The translations under genes were made by a program, and so were the position numbers. From Sepioteuthis lessoniana (lineage: Eukaryota > Mollusca > Cephalopoda > Myopsida > Loliginidae), in assembly GCA_963585895.1 (NCBI GenBank), contig OY757934.1, forward strand, positions 44,469,757-44,533,756: a stretch of DNA of 64,000 nucleotides, in the 5' to 3' direction. Shown one piece after another: positions 1-10,841 of the stretch. Below the pieces are notes generated by a model. It searched no databases. It saw only the letters and a list, made by a program, of their open reading frames with translations, and was not told the DNA's origin. Positions within the stretch are counted from its first letter, which is position 1. Each line of letters begins with the position of its first letter.

Positions 1-70
<70 letters not shown>
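1..70. repeat. (CA)n(TA)n microsatellite
   Basis: Forty bases of CA followed by thirty of TA. The same CA-to-TA junction recurs at about 13584-13653 and 54323-54352. Confidence 0.95.
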
Positions 71-73
<3 letters not shown>

Positions 74-312
74 AATGATGGAAATAGATCCGACACTATG
101 TCAATATAAAATATGAAAAAAATCAAGTATTCAAAGGATGTATATGAAATTTGCCAACATTTCGGCTTTTTCATTAATTTTTAATGTTTTCTCAAAAAAA
201 AAAAAAAAAATTTAAATAAAAAAAAATCAAACGAAGAAGGCGAATTTCATGCAAAGAATGCATCCCTTAGATATTGTTTTAATATTTATATTTCATATTT
301 GTGCGCGCACGT

Positions 313-321
313 GCACACACA

Positions 322-372
<51 letters not shown>

Positions 373-391
373 GTGTGTGTGTGTGTGTGTG
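313..391. repeat. (CA)(AT)n(GT)n compound microsatellite
   Basis: CA/CG-rich start, about 45 bases of alternating AT, then about 20 bases of GT. The CA...TG arrangement makes the tract self-complementary, so it could form a hairpin. The short ORF across it is a by-product of the dinucleotide runs. Confidence 0.9.
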
Positions 392-959
392 TATGGAATA
401 CCCTTCGCTCACCTGTCATAATTGTATGAAAATGTCTCGAAATTATTGTTAATAAATAAAGTATTTTCTTCCGTCTTTAATTTTAGTGACTTTTTATCGC
501 AACACATCCAAGTTGTCCTTTCTATGACTGTTCATCTCGGAGATAAAAAAAAAGAAAAGAATAAGCACTCGGTTAGAGTCGAATTCTCGTCTTTTTTTTT
601 ACCTCTCAGAAATCTGGTTTTTCGTACAGCAGCCTCTGGTACCACAGAAACCTTAATCACACCTACAAACCCATCTTGTATTTTGTCTCTCGATCTGTTG
701 GAGCTAAGTTTGTTAATTTTACACACTCATAACATATTTTATTGTTATTATGGAGATGAAGATTTCCGTAATATTGCTATTATTAATTTTGTATTGTATT
801 TTTTTTTTTCATATATTTCTAGTTTCAGCCCATCAAAGTTTAAAAGATGAAATAAAATACAAGTCAGAATTGATAATAATGATTGGTAGTTCTTCAGCTA
901 ACCAATAACAATAAAATAAATACCTCACTTTCGACCTAGCTTAGAATTCTCTGTATTCC
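392..959. other. AT-rich stretch without recognised content
   Basis: No gene, SINE or LINE similarity recognised. A 142-codon frame crosses it on the plus strand, but it is rich in Phe, Ser and Ile codons of AT-rich type and has no domain I can see, so it is not called. Confidence 0.5.
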
Positions 960-1080
960 TTACAAGGAGGATAAGACCCCTCCCCTTAAAAAGGGCATGT
1001 CCTCAGTATGTCACTAACCTGCCTGTTGTGGTGAGGCTACCCATGTGAAATTTACTGAAGAATGTGTGATGAGTACGAAG
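960..1080 (-). repeat. L-family 3' module, diverged
   Basis: On the minus strand this matches the GC-richer 3' module of the L family: the CCAGGACA-type stretch, then the run of C/T written here as AAGACCCCTCCCC. It is clearly older and more diverged than the copies at 6815-7045 or 27500-27715. Confidence 0.5.
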
Positions 1081-1089
1081 CACGTTCTT

Positions 1090-1840
1090 GCCTCCAAAAT
1101 GTTTCCAAATAGGCTAAATATGGGTTTACCACTACGAGCCTGAGTTGAAAAGACAGTTCATGAAGTGCGAATCTACAGACTCTCCGGTAAAATAAAAGTT
1201 CCGAGGACAGCGATCAGTAAATAAAGTCATGGAGACAGTCTTTTTGGAACATGAAAGGAACCATCAATATTGATTTCCTTGAAAAAGGTGCAACTGTAAC
1301 CAGTGCTTCCTATTACCAGATCTTTTGGCAATATTTCACCTTATTTATTAAGTGACCTTCGAATTAATGCTAATATTCGAATTGGTGAAGGAGGATTTGA
1401 TTAAATCTCCCCGCTAGCCTGAACACGTTACCCTATATTTATGAGAAAAGCTTGATTTATACTTTTCTTTCTTGGTCAATTAATGTATTGGTTTTCAGAA
1501 TGTCTCTTATTTAGTTCTTAATACACTCCACTTTAAAATATTGAATGAATATCTTTATTATAATTGAGATGATGTGTTTGTCTTTATGTCTCTTACCAAA
1601 ACAATAGCAACACAGACTTCTTATTTCCCTTTGTTATTTTAGGCTATATTCTCAATGATTTTTACTGAACCATTATTTAATCTTTATTAGCATATTATTT
1701 ATTGATAGCTCTACCAAAGTCTAGCTGAGATTTGCCAAAAAACTGCCCATATTATTAAGGGGTACTGAACCAACTTCCAACCAAGTCAAGATTTGACATA
1801 AAGTCATTTTATAGTGGGGAGCCACGCACGAATTTAGACT
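1090..1840. other. AT-rich stretch, nothing recognised
   Basis: No ORF of note, no tRNA-like boxes and no similarity to the other repeats of the window that I could see. Confidence 0.5.
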
Positions 1841-1841
1841 C

Positions 1842-2159
1842 ATGAATGACTATTGCGAAAAAAAATGCTTGGTCCCGTCGGTATTCCTCATGTGGAGGAA
1901 CTTCAGATGCCAAGCGATAAAGATAGCCCTGCCAAGCAGATGTTGCTTGAGGGGAAGACCTCCTGGGATCAGTTTAATAATACCCACCTGGTGCAAATGC
2001 CAGGCTGTCCACAGAAAATCAGGAGAGGCAAGCCCATGTTATAAAAGCGTTCAAAATCCTTCAACGTGTGTTATATATCGCAAAGAAATAAATGTTTACC
2101 TCGTATATGGTGTTCATGGTTTGCCAACTGGTTATAAGAAAATCAGGTTTAATAAATAA
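1842..2159 (+). other. Unrecognised GC-richer segment with overlapping short frames
   Basis: Two overlapping plus-strand frames (105 and 63 codons) lie in a segment of higher GC than its flanks. Neither shows a domain I recognise, and there is no clear splice signal. It may be a piece of an unknown repeat or a decayed retrocopy. I do not assert a gene. Confidence 0.2.
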
Positions 2160-3210
2160 TTACTTGGTGTTATTGATTTTAAAAATAAATGTATTAAAAG
2201 TAATTCTATATATAATTCTATGTAGAAATCAATTCAAATAAAATAAAAATAAGATTAATCTTTTTTCTATGTTTTTATTTACTTTCGTTATTCTTTCTAA
2301 TTTAATGTAATATTCTATTACATTAAAACCTGCATATATGGGGACCCAGTAGATTTAGTTGGAGTTATTTTCCTTTAGTTAGTAATAGTCAGTTTTGAGT
2401 TTATCGTATTTGACTCCATTTGTTTTCTTTCTTCTTTTCCCCCATTTAATTCGTTGACTTCTTCTTAATCGGTAAAAGATGCAAAAGAATTTCTGCAGAA
2501 AGAAAAAAAAAAGAGACGAAGATACCTTTTCAATTTCAACTTTATTTTGGGGTTTGATACGGCTACTCTGTAGCGTGAAAATGTCATCCTGGACCATTAG
2601 AGAACAGTCGCGTCTCTCAAATTAGGTGTTGAAATATACTAGTCGTTTTCGATGGTTGATAAGTTCAAAGTCAGTGTTTTTGTTGTGGGTGATAAGTTCA
2701 GTTGATGTTTTTAATATAGGCTGCTGCTAGAAGAGACGCGGTCTTATGCCAAGTACGAGACTTGGGTGAATACATGCGTTGCCTGCAAACAGCCGAGGCA
2801 AAGAGCGTCCATCTAGTATCAAAGGCAAAGCTGAAGTGAGCAAGAATTTCTCTTTTGCGCAGGTCCTTTCTTTGGACATGCGCCGCTCCTACTTCCTGTT
2901 AGGGGTTTCTGGGAATTTCAACACTTTTAAAATTTTTCTTATCTTATCTATTTTCTTTTTCTTTTTCTAACCCCGACTGATACTTGCGCTCTGCGGAGTG
3001 AACATATTCTAACTAGTTGTGTTGATAGATGTTTATTCATACTTTCGACTAGAATTTGAATTTTGTCGTCAATTTTTTTTGTTCTTCAAGAAATGTGGGA
3101 ATATCTTATACGCAAAAAGAGCCAAAATTTTTTTCATTTGGAATCAGAAAGAAAAAAATATAAAACAACCAAAAAAGGGTATCATCTTTTACAAACTTCA
3201 GGGCTTATAC
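2160..3210. other. AT-rich stretch with a GC-richer island at about 2700-2910
   Basis: The island at 2700-2910 has several CpG-containing hexamers and could be part of an old transposon or LTR. Nothing in it is diagnostic. The rest is homopolymer-rich AT sequence. Confidence 0.35.
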
Positions 3211-3212
3211 TA

Positions 3213-3243
3213 GGGTGAGTCCAAAGTTTTGCATTATTTTGGT
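3213..3243 (+). repeat. mariner-type terminal inverted repeat, cut by a SINE
   Basis: The end GGGTGAGTCCAAAGTTTTGC is closely similar to the left terminal repeat of the mariner derivative that starts near 4045. A SINE-A copy begins directly after it, and transposase-coding sequence resumes beyond the SINE. A right-hand partner was not found. Confidence 0.6.
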
Positions 3244-3245
3244 AA

Positions 3246-3519
3246 CTCATTGGCCTAATGAGTAGAGTGTTCACCAATGGTCCGGGAGACAGGGGTTCAA
3301 TCCCAGGTCGAGTCATACCTAAGACTCAAAAAATGATACTTGATGCCGCCTTGCTTAGCACTCAGCACTAATTTACCCTTTCGTCTCCAAAACAACAAAG
3401 GGTAAATTGGAGCAACCGAGAGAAAGGAGTAGCACCCCCCCTACACTTTGGTGTAGTAGCTATTGAAAAGGGAGCCTTCGGGTCACCCTCGACTATGGTC
3501 GATAACTTTACTTTTACTT
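3246..3519 (+). mobile_element. SINE-A, near full length
   Basis: The tRNA-related head carries an A box (TGGCCTAATGAGTAGAGTG) and a B box (GGGTTCAATCCC), as pol III-transcribed SINEs do. The body runs to the family end, a CGACTATGGTCGATAACTTT-like stretch. A run absent from the other SINE-A copies (about 3373-3397) contains TTACCCTTT and AAAGGGTAA as a small inverted repeat. The copy sits inside an older mariner relic. Confidence 0.85.
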
Positions 3520-3559
3520 TATTTGTTTTATTCAAGTTAAATTAAAAGCAGAATAGCAT

Positions 3560-3838
3560 TCAAAGTAGAAGCCATCTTCTTCCATCGTCCGAAGCCACCT
3601 TTCGGCCAGTTAGTTATATGATTCCATATTGATAACAGTTTCTCTTCTTTAAGGTAAAGAACTCCTTCGCTGAAGCTTCCAACTCCTCTTGGTTGTTGAA
3701 GTGTAGTGGGCGTAGGAAGTGAGCCATGGATCGGAATAAGTCTGGATGTAGCATCAGATCCATTCCCTTAATTTCCCGGAGTTTATTTACGTATCTAAAT
3801 ATTGCAAAACTTTTGAGTCTTTCTAGAATCTTAATCAA
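3560..3838 (-). pseudogene. mariner-like transposase, C-terminal fragment
   Basis: The minus-strand frame ends in a mariner-style C-terminus: LFRSMAHFL, then HFNNQEELEA, then a stretch resembling the FY..GI..L..RW pattern near mariner C-termini. This part lies after the DD(34)D catalytic core and corresponds to the last third of a ~345-residue transposase. Upstream catalytic motifs are not preserved. The frame is broken at its end, where the family would continue through an LTGRKV-like stretch. With the terminal repeat at 3213 it forms one relic, split by SINE-A. Confidence 0.65.
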
Positions 3839-3839
3839 A

Positions 3840-4044
3840 GCGGGAATTTGAGGTTCGAGTCAAGAAGATTTTACGGCTGTCCAACAACCGAATGTTGTTT
3901 TGGAGACGAATTAAAAACGAAAAAAGCAGAAAGTGTTTTTTCTCTTTTATGATTGAAAAAAAAGGTGTTCTTGTCTGTATGTTAATCACCCCCTCACATC
4001 AAAAAAAAAAAAAAAAGAAAAGAAAAAGAAAATAGGTCAACATA
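3840..4044. other. Spacer with poly(A)/AAAAG run
   Basis: AT-rich spacer; an A-rich run lies at about 3997-4032. Nothing else recognised. Confidence 0.5.
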
Positions 4045-5251
4045 CAAGGGTGATTCAAAAGTTTTGCAATATTTTGGTACGTGCTAGTTTGAGGCGAGTA
4101 TATCACGTGACCGAAGCAAAAAAATGTAAATACAAACGTCTAATGTACGCAGTTCCCTAACCTCTTGACATAGAATAACCCTTGACTGGTTGATATGCCG
4201 TTAAAACCAATCAATCAGTCATAAAGTCAAAAGAAATATCTGGAAATTGTTTAGGCAAAACCCGAAAGCGATTGTTAGTAAAGTTCAGTTGGATCATGTT
4301 ATCAGATAAAAGGGTTGGAACTGTTATTTATACGAGTGTGCCTGGAATATTTTATGATAAAACTTGATATATACAGATCGGTCTGAAGCTGTAGAAAGTA
4401 CCCGCTGTGGTTTGTAGTATAGTGGTAGATGGTGCACTGACATGTTACACATTGTTTTACTCCGTGGGGGATTTGAAAGCCACACAGATGAACGTGTGAC
4501 GTAGTTTAATTCGGGAACTTATGTTTTACCAGTTCGAACTGAGCCATGACGTCACGGAAGCAACTAAAAACATTTGTTGTGTGAAAGGTGATTACAGTAC
4601 AGTTGATTACAGTACAGAGACCAAATGGTTGAAGAAATTTCGCTTGGGTTGCCTGAACCTCGACGATTAGGCAAGGTCTGATAGGCTTTAAACAGTGCAT
4701 TCTGAAGCCGTGATCCAAATCAAATCCAGCGAGTAGCACTCAGAGAGTACGAGGAGAGCTCCATATCTCACAATCCAGTGGGGTTTGTCACCTTCATGAC
4801 CTCAGCAAATTTGGCGAGTAGCACTCGGAGAGTATGAGGAGAGCTCCGTATCTTACAATCCAGTGTAGTTTGTCACCTTCACGACCTCAGCAAATGCGGC
4901 GAGTAGCGCTCGGAGGGTATCAGGCGAGCTCAGCATCTCAGTTCAGTGTAGTTTGTCACCTTCATGACCTCAGCAAATGCGGCGAGTAGCGCACGGAGAG
5001 TATGAGGAGAGCTCTGTATCCCACCATCCAGTGTAGTTTGTCACCGTCAGGAACTCAGCAAATTCGGTGAGTAGCACTCGGAGAGTATCAGGCGAACCCG
5101 GCATCTCACTGTCCAGTGTGGTTTGTCATCTTTACGAGCTCAGCAAATCTGGCGAGTAGCACTCGGAAAGTATCAGGCGAGCTCGGCATCCGGAGCTGTA
5201 GAATTGTGCTTCACATAAACAAAATATTGCAAAACTTTTGACCCACTTTGG
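4045..5251 (+). mobile_element. mariner deletion derivative with terminal inverted repeats
   Basis: The left end, GGGTGATTCAAAAGTTTTGC, pairs with the right end, GCAAAACTTTTGACCCAC, giving inverted repeats of about 26 bp. The plus-strand interior matches the 5' half of a mariner transposase gene: the N-terminal segment around 4500-4690 (homologous to 24800-25010 on the minus strand), then the helix-turn-helix region. After that the element jumps straight to its 3' end, so the catalytic domain is missing. Reading frames are broken in the N-terminal part. In cis it looks mobilisable but not autonomous. An old L-family head is embedded near 4140-4215. Confidence 0.8.
4729..5200 (+). repeat. 85-bp minisatellite made from transposase HTH coding sequence
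   Basis: Five units of 85 bp (the third is 83 bp) start at 4729, 4814, 4899, 4982 and 5067; a partial sixth starts at 5152. In the best frame one unit reads SSTRRVSGELGISQSS followed by a VVCHLHDLSKS-like stretch. That is the helix-turn-helix segment normally present once in mariner transposases of this lineage. Since 85 is not a multiple of three, the array cannot be read as a protein repeat. Confidence 0.9.
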
Positions 5252-5950
5252 CAGAGGGCGTGACTGAAATACCTCTCTCATTTTAAACTGTCACCTATGC
5301 TGTATGGGTAAACTAGGGCAATGATTAGAAAATAGATACTGTTATAGGTTTAAAATTCTACCAAGAACAGCATCATTCCGACGTAGCATGAAATGAGCAC
5401 GAAAAGCTCTCTGTGTAGAATATATCGTTTAACTGGTTTTGAAAAAAACAAAAAACGTTTCAACTGCATATGTACGGTGTGCACCGGTTCAAGCCATTAT
5501 CTTATCTGATTCTACCAGAAAAAATATTAAGACAATAATTAGATCGAGCTACCATTGCCACTTGCTTAAGTTCACTTAAACCGCACTGGTGGTGACAGTT
5601 TAAAAGGTGCCAGGAATTTCTGTCTCACCCTGTTTAATTAAAAGATATGGGTTAATGTAAGGACACAGCTGTTAAGAAATGAACGGAAGATCTTTTTTTT
5701 AAGACGAAATCAGTGAAGCGCATTGAAATTTGATCCCAGAATAAAACATCTTTCTGCAAAAGTGAATGGATTATTTTCTAAAGCTTCATACTCTGTCGGT
5801 TAATTAAAGAAGCATATGTTGTTCGATTCGATTGATATCACTGTGCATATGCTGACATTGCTTTCAGTAGATGAGATATTGCTACTATTGTATATGATCG
5901 GTTTTATTAATTTAAGAGGTTTGCTATTTAATAAAGAGATGACAACATTT
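5252..5950. other. AT-rich stretch, nothing recognised
   Basis: No transposon ends, tRNA boxes or credible ORF seen. Confidence 0.5.
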
Positions 5951-5954
5951 CTTA

Positions 5955-7045
5955 TGTCTGATTGGTTGATTAATTGATTTAAACGGCATGTCAACCCATC
6001 TCGGGTTACATTATGCCTAAATATTCGGGAATTGGATTCATTGTTTATTTATAGTTATATTTTTTTCTTTAGATGCTTATAAAGAGTTTTATATGGCTTT
6101 TAGCAATACTTTCCATTTGATAAATCATTTGCTTGTACGTTTGAAAATAAATATTCTTTTTAAGTATTTTCAAATATTCTTTTTTCAAGTAACTATTGTT
6201 AATACAAAGACTTTGCAGTTATATGATATCAGGTAATCGTATCTAATGCAAATAATTTACACACAGTAATATGGTTTCAGGTATTTCTGCCTAATGTAAA
6301 TGTTTATATGGGTTCAAGAAATTATTTCTATTTAACAGTAGGCATTTTTTTGCACAGTTATATGGTTGGTTGGTTGGTTGGTGTTTATGGCATATCAACC
6401 TTTGTAGGATATTTAACGCCAAATCCATTTTTATGAAAATAGTTCTATTTCAAATAATTCAGTTTAGCAAAAGTACGCAGTTTAAATGTAAGTACAGTTT
6501 AATTGTGAAAAAAAAAAACTATTTCAAGCTATTCAGTTTAGTCACGCAGCTAATTCTGTTTAGTATAAATACAGGATTTATTTGCACGCAGTTAAATGTC
6601 AAAACAGTTTTATGTTAAACAAATCAGTTTAGTGTAAGAACATTTCAGTGTTAAAAACAGTTCCATTTCAAACAATTCAGTATAGCATAAGCATGCAGTT
6701 TAAATGTAAGTACGGTTAAATTATTAAAAACATTTCTATTTCAAGCTATTCAGTTTAGTCAAACAGTTCTAATTCAAACAATTTAGTTTAGCATAAGTAT
6801 GCAGTTAGTTCTATTTAACCCATAGATAGGGCCCTTATCAGATGCTACCACTCTGGCTCAGAGTGGACCTGAGAGCGATGACAGTGAGGGGGTACTCTGC
6901 ATTTCCTAAAGCTCCAGTATTATTGGAACCTTACCATCAGATTGATTAGTGTCATATACAGGACACTCGATGGGGGGGGGGTCTTACCCCTCTGCTGAGG
7001 GGCAGTCGGTGTATTCTAGAGCCCCAGCCGACTGGGCAACACACA
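5955..7045 (+). mobile_element. L-family element, long form
   Basis: It begins with the L head (TGATTTAAACGGCATGTCAA at about 5976) and continues through an AT-rich middle with repeated CAGTTATATG and TCAGTTTAGCATAAG-like units. It ends with the 3' module at 6815-7045 (GACCTGAGAGCGATG, then GTCTTACCCCTCTGC, then CCGACTGGGC). A TTATGGCATATCAACC variant head sits at about 6387, so two copies may be merged. No coding capacity is seen. Confidence 0.75.
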
Positions 7046-7106
7046 GATATCAGGTAATTAATAATAATCCTTTGTAAACAATTATAGTTTCAAATAACAA
7101 TTTATA

Positions 7107-7962
7107 ATTCAAATCATCATCATGATGTCTCCCTGACCCTCTCACGCCACCCTTCTCTATCGTCCATTGCTCCCGGTTGGTCGTCAAGGCTACATTCTGT
7201 ATCACCACAGAGCTGTTATATAGGTCCTAGCTGGTCGTTCTGCCTTTGCTCGTCCATGTTAAGGGGTCCACAGGAGTATGTCACTTATGAGCTCATCCTT
7301 ACTTCCCCAGCAGTGTCCTGCATGCCTGGTACGTCTAACTTGGATAGTTTTCATGATGGGTGGTAGGTGACCATACAGCTTCTGCTTTGTGGGCGGTTGC
7401 CTCCAAGACTTGTTCAGTATTGGTCGCAACATTCTTGTGTAATTGCCGTCAAGCTTTTTCTTCATACGTTTAGTTAGTGTCCATATATTGCATCCATATA
7501 GCAGTATCGACACGTCCGCTGCTTGGAAAAAAAACTGCGTTTTATTTTATCGGTCAGATCTGACTTTCATATGACCGATAGCTATCGTTTGCTGTCCATG
7601 CCTTTGCTAGTTGCGTGTTAATGTCATTCTCTGTTGATGAATCACTGCTTCCTAAGTAGGTGGACTTGTCCACTAGTTTCATAGAACTACCATTTAGTGT
7701 GGAGATGTCGCCTCTTTGATTAAAGCACATGTATTCCGTCTTGTCTGTGTTGTCTATGCCACCAGTTGCTTTTTCCAGACTATGTAGCAGGGTTTCGGCT
7801 TGAGCGTGTTCATTTGCCAGAAGCGCTATGTAATCGGCGTTGTCCGCGTTCGTAATTGTTTGTGCGAGGTATCTTCTGGTTCTTTCCTTTGCCAACTTGA
7901 AACCGTTATCTTTCATTATATCAATAGACATTCTAAGCACGTAGACTTGGCATAATACAAAT
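7107..7962 (-). mobile_element. RTE-like LINE, 5'-truncated copy 1
   Basis: On the minus strand this encodes the last part of a non-LTR reverse transcriptase ORF: NADNADYIALLAN, YMCFNQRGD, TYLGSS, then SILLYGCNIWTLTKR and LYGHLPPI. The 3' end is a (CAT)n run on the plus strand, that is, an (ATG)n tail. The coding part is split into frames 7554-7940 and 7259-7513 by a slip at a run of eight A at about 7526-7533. Upstream RT motifs and the endonuclease are absent through 5' truncation. Confidence 0.85.
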
Positions 7963-7965
7963 TAT

Positions 7966-9305
7966 CATCATCATCATGTCGCACTGGAAGCACGGATATC
8001 CCTGACCCTCTCTCGCCACTCCTCCCTATCGTTCATCGCCCCAGGCAGGTCTTCAGGACAACATCCCGTATCCTCACATAGCTGCTGAATGTATGTTCGT
8101 GCTGGTTGTCCTGCTTTTGTACGGCCATGTGTGGGGGTCCATAAGAGTACATCACTTATGAGTTCGTCCCTGCTTCTCCAGCAGTGTCCTGCATGTCTGG
8201 TTCGTCTAACTTGGATAGTTTTCATGATAGGAGGCAGGTGGCCGTACAGTTGGTGTCTTGTGGGGTGTTGCCGCCAGGACTTGTTCAAGTTTGCACGCAG
8301 CATTCTTGTGTAATTGCCGTCTAGCTTCTTCTCCAACCGTTTTGTTAGAGTCCATGTAGTGCACCCATATAGCAGTATCGATGTGACCGCTGCCTGGAAG
8401 AAACTGCGTTTCATTTTATCGGTTAGGTCTGATTTCCATAAAATCGATAGCCAATTGATAGCTGTCCATGCTTTCGTTAACCTCATGTCGATGTCCTTTT
8501 CGGTTGATTCGACGCTGCTTCCTAGGTAAGTGAATTTGTCTACTTGTTTAAGAGGGGTTCCGTCTAGAGAGGAGATGTCCTCCTTTTGATTATAGCACAT
8601 ACATTCCGTTTTGTGTGCATTAACATAGAGGCCTATGCCTGCGGCTGCTCGTTCCAGACTATGCAGTAGTGTTTCGGCTTGGTCGGGTGTATTTGCCAGT
8701 ATCGCTATGTCATCGGCGTTGTCGGCGTCGGTAATTGTTTTTGCGGGGTATCTTCTGCTTCTTTTCTTCGTCAGCTCGAAGCCATTCTCTCTGATTTTGT
8801 CAATCGATGTTCTAAGTACGTAGTCTAGACAAATGATAAAGAGGTACGGAGCCAGCGTGTCCCCTTGTAGTACTCCTGCTACAATGTCGAAGTATTCCGT
8901 GTCTCCATCGGGTGATCGTACTTTTACTTTGGTGTTTCTATAGAGAATCGTTATTGCTGCTACTGTTTCTTTAGGTATGCCGTACGCTTGTAGGATTTGC
9001 TCCATCTTTCCTCTGTGAATGGAATCGAAGGCCTTGGTAAAGTCGACAAATATTAATGTCGCTTGTAGGTTTTTTGCCCGTACACCTTCAAGGATTCTAC
9101 GGATGGTTAATATTTGTGAGGTCGTGGATCTATTTCTTCGGAAGCCATTTTGGTTTTTCCTAAGTATGTTGTCGATTTTGGGTTCTATGCGGTTCCGTAG
9201 TAGGGCATTGTAGATTTTGGCTGCTATGGATGTAAGTGTTATGCCTCGGTAGTTTTTGGCTAATCCGAGGAGCGAATACGGCAAAACGTTTTTGAATCTT
9301 TTATA
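7966..9305 (-). mobile_element. RTE-like LINE, 5'-truncated copy 2
   Basis: Insertion of about 1.34 kb ending in a (CAT)4 run on the plus strand. Its 5' edge meets ATAATACAAAT at about 9302-9312. Nearly the same word precedes its tail (7953-7963) and also precedes copy 1 (ATAATTCAAAT at 7091), so both copies appear to have entered the same AT-rich L-family unit one after the other. Confidence 0.85.
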
Positions 9306-9311
9306 ATACAA
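7974..9311 (-). CDS. Non-LTR reverse transcriptase ORF, C-terminal 445 codons
   Basis: Longest intact LINE frame in the window. In order: finger motif QNGFRRNRSTTSQI (~residue 54), palm motif A FVDFTKAFDSIHRGKM (~88), motif B VLQGDTLAPYLF (~147), motif C NADDIAILAN (~198), then the thumb and C-terminal region with YLGSSVESTEKD, SILLYGCTTWTLTKR, HAGHCWRSRDE and, close to the stop, EEWRERVRDIR. The two aspartates of motif C are present, but the usual aromatic residue before ADD is Asn. The frame opens only because the truncation point leaves it open. The first codons (about 9300-9311) lie in flanking DNA, and no apurinic endonuclease domain remains. A native product would be roughly twice this length. 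Confidence 0.85.
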   Translation of the reverse strand: MYYKRFKNVLPYSLLGLAKNYRGITLTSIAAKIYNALLRNRIEPKIDNILRKNQNGFRRNRSTTSQILTIRRILEGVRAKNLQATLIFVDFTKAFDSIHRGKMEQILQAYGIPKETVAAITILYRNTKVKVRSPDGDTEYFDIVAGVLQGDTLAPYLFIICLDYVLRTSIDKIRENGFELTKKRSRRYPAKTITDADNADDIAILANTPDQAETLLHSLERAAAGIGLYVNAHKTECMCYNQKEDISSLDGTPLKQVDKFTYLGSSVESTEKDIDMRLTKAWTAINWLSILWKSDLTDKMKRSFFQAAVTSILLYGCTTWTLTKRLEKKLDGNYTRMLRANLNKSWRQHPTRHQLYGHLPPIMKTIQVRRTRHAGHCWRSRDELISDVLLWTPTHGRTKAGQPARTYIQQLCEDTGCCPEDLPGAMNDREEWRERVRDIRASSAT

Positions 9312-9866
9312 ATAAGTTACAGATATATGGTTTCAAGTAATTAATAATAAAAATACTCATTAAAGAATTTAATTTTCAGGTAACAATTCTTAATACCAAT
9401 AAGATACAGATATATGGTTTCAAGTAATTAATAATAATAATGATAATAATTCTTAGAAAGCAATATTAGTTTCAAGTTACAATTTATTATACGAATTATT
9501 TACAGTCATAAGATTTCAAGTAATTAATAATAATAATCCTCAGAAAAGAATCATAGTTTCAAGTAACTATTCTTAATTCAAATAATTTTCAGTTATATGG
9601 CATGAAGTACTCCTATGGAATACAAATACTTTTTGAACAGATTTATTTGACCCATATTTGGGATACTAGCAGGTACTACAACGGCGGGTCAAAGTGGACA
9701 TGGGAGTAATAGCAATGGAGGAATATTCTACACTCTCTAGATCTTCAGAACTGGAGCCTCACTATCAGTTTCAGTCAATTATCATACGCAGAATGCCACT
9801 TTTGGGGGGACCTTACTCCCCTACAGAGGATACAGTCAGCATATTCTAAGCCCCAACGACTGCGGT
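9306..9866 (+). mobile_element. L-family element, remainder after LINE insertion
   Basis: Degenerate units containing ATGGTTTCAAGTAATTAATA recur at about 9330, 9415 and 9510. The 3' module follows at 9640-9866 (GACCCATATTTGGG to CCCCAACGACTGC). It is probably the downstream half of the element interrupted by the two LINE copies. Confidence 0.65.
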
Positions 9867-10116
9867 TTCTCTTTTATGTTTATGATATTGTAATGAAAAC
9901 GTTTCAACAATCACAAAATTATGGACACATTTCTTCCTCGTTTGTAAAATTATTATTTAATCAGCAAAACTTATTTTTGGGGCCAATTTATGCACAACAA
10001 AATAAACTTTTATAGCTTTCCAAAGAATTATAACTGAAGTATGAATCAAGTTTGGTGAGAAGACAAATTGAAAACTTGTGAACGAGTTTGGTAGAAGAGT
10101 AACATCACTCTATCCC

Positions 10117-10147
10117 AATCTATCTATCTATCTATCTTAGTCTCTTC

Positions 10148-10185
<38 letters not shown>

Positions 10186-10379
10186 CAGTCTCTTCCGATC
10201 TATCTATCTATCTATCTATCTTAGTCTCTTCCTATCTATCTATCTATCTATCTTAGTCTCTTCCTATCTATCTATCTCAGTATCTATCTATCTATCTATC
10301 TATCTATCTCAGTCTCTTCCGATCTATCTATCTATCTTAGTCTCTTCCTATCTATCTATCTATCTATCTTAGTCTCTTC

Positions 10380-10410
<31 letters not shown>

Positions 10411-10479
10411 AGTCTCTTCCGATCTATCTATCTATCTTAGTCTCTTCCTATCTATCTATCTATCTATCTCAGTCTCTTC

Positions 10480-10525
<46 letters not shown>

Positions 10526-10535
10526 CAGTCTCTTC

Positions 10536-10593
<58 letters not shown>

Positions 10594-10603
10594 CAGTCTC
10601 TTC

Positions 10604-10637
<34 letters not shown>

Positions 10638-10707
10638 CAGTCTCTTCCGATCTATCTATCTATCTTAGTCTCTTCCTATCTATCTATCTATCTATCTTAG
10701 TCTCTTC

Positions 10708-10742
<35 letters not shown>

Positions 10743-10779
10743 AGTCTCTTCCTATCTATCTATCTATCTTAGTCTCTTC

Positions 10780-10841
<62 letters not shown>

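Noticed and set aside
1842-2159. 105-codon frame as a gene
   Set aside because: Two frames overlap, there is no domain, splice signal or codon bias in favour of one, and the surroundings are repeat-like.
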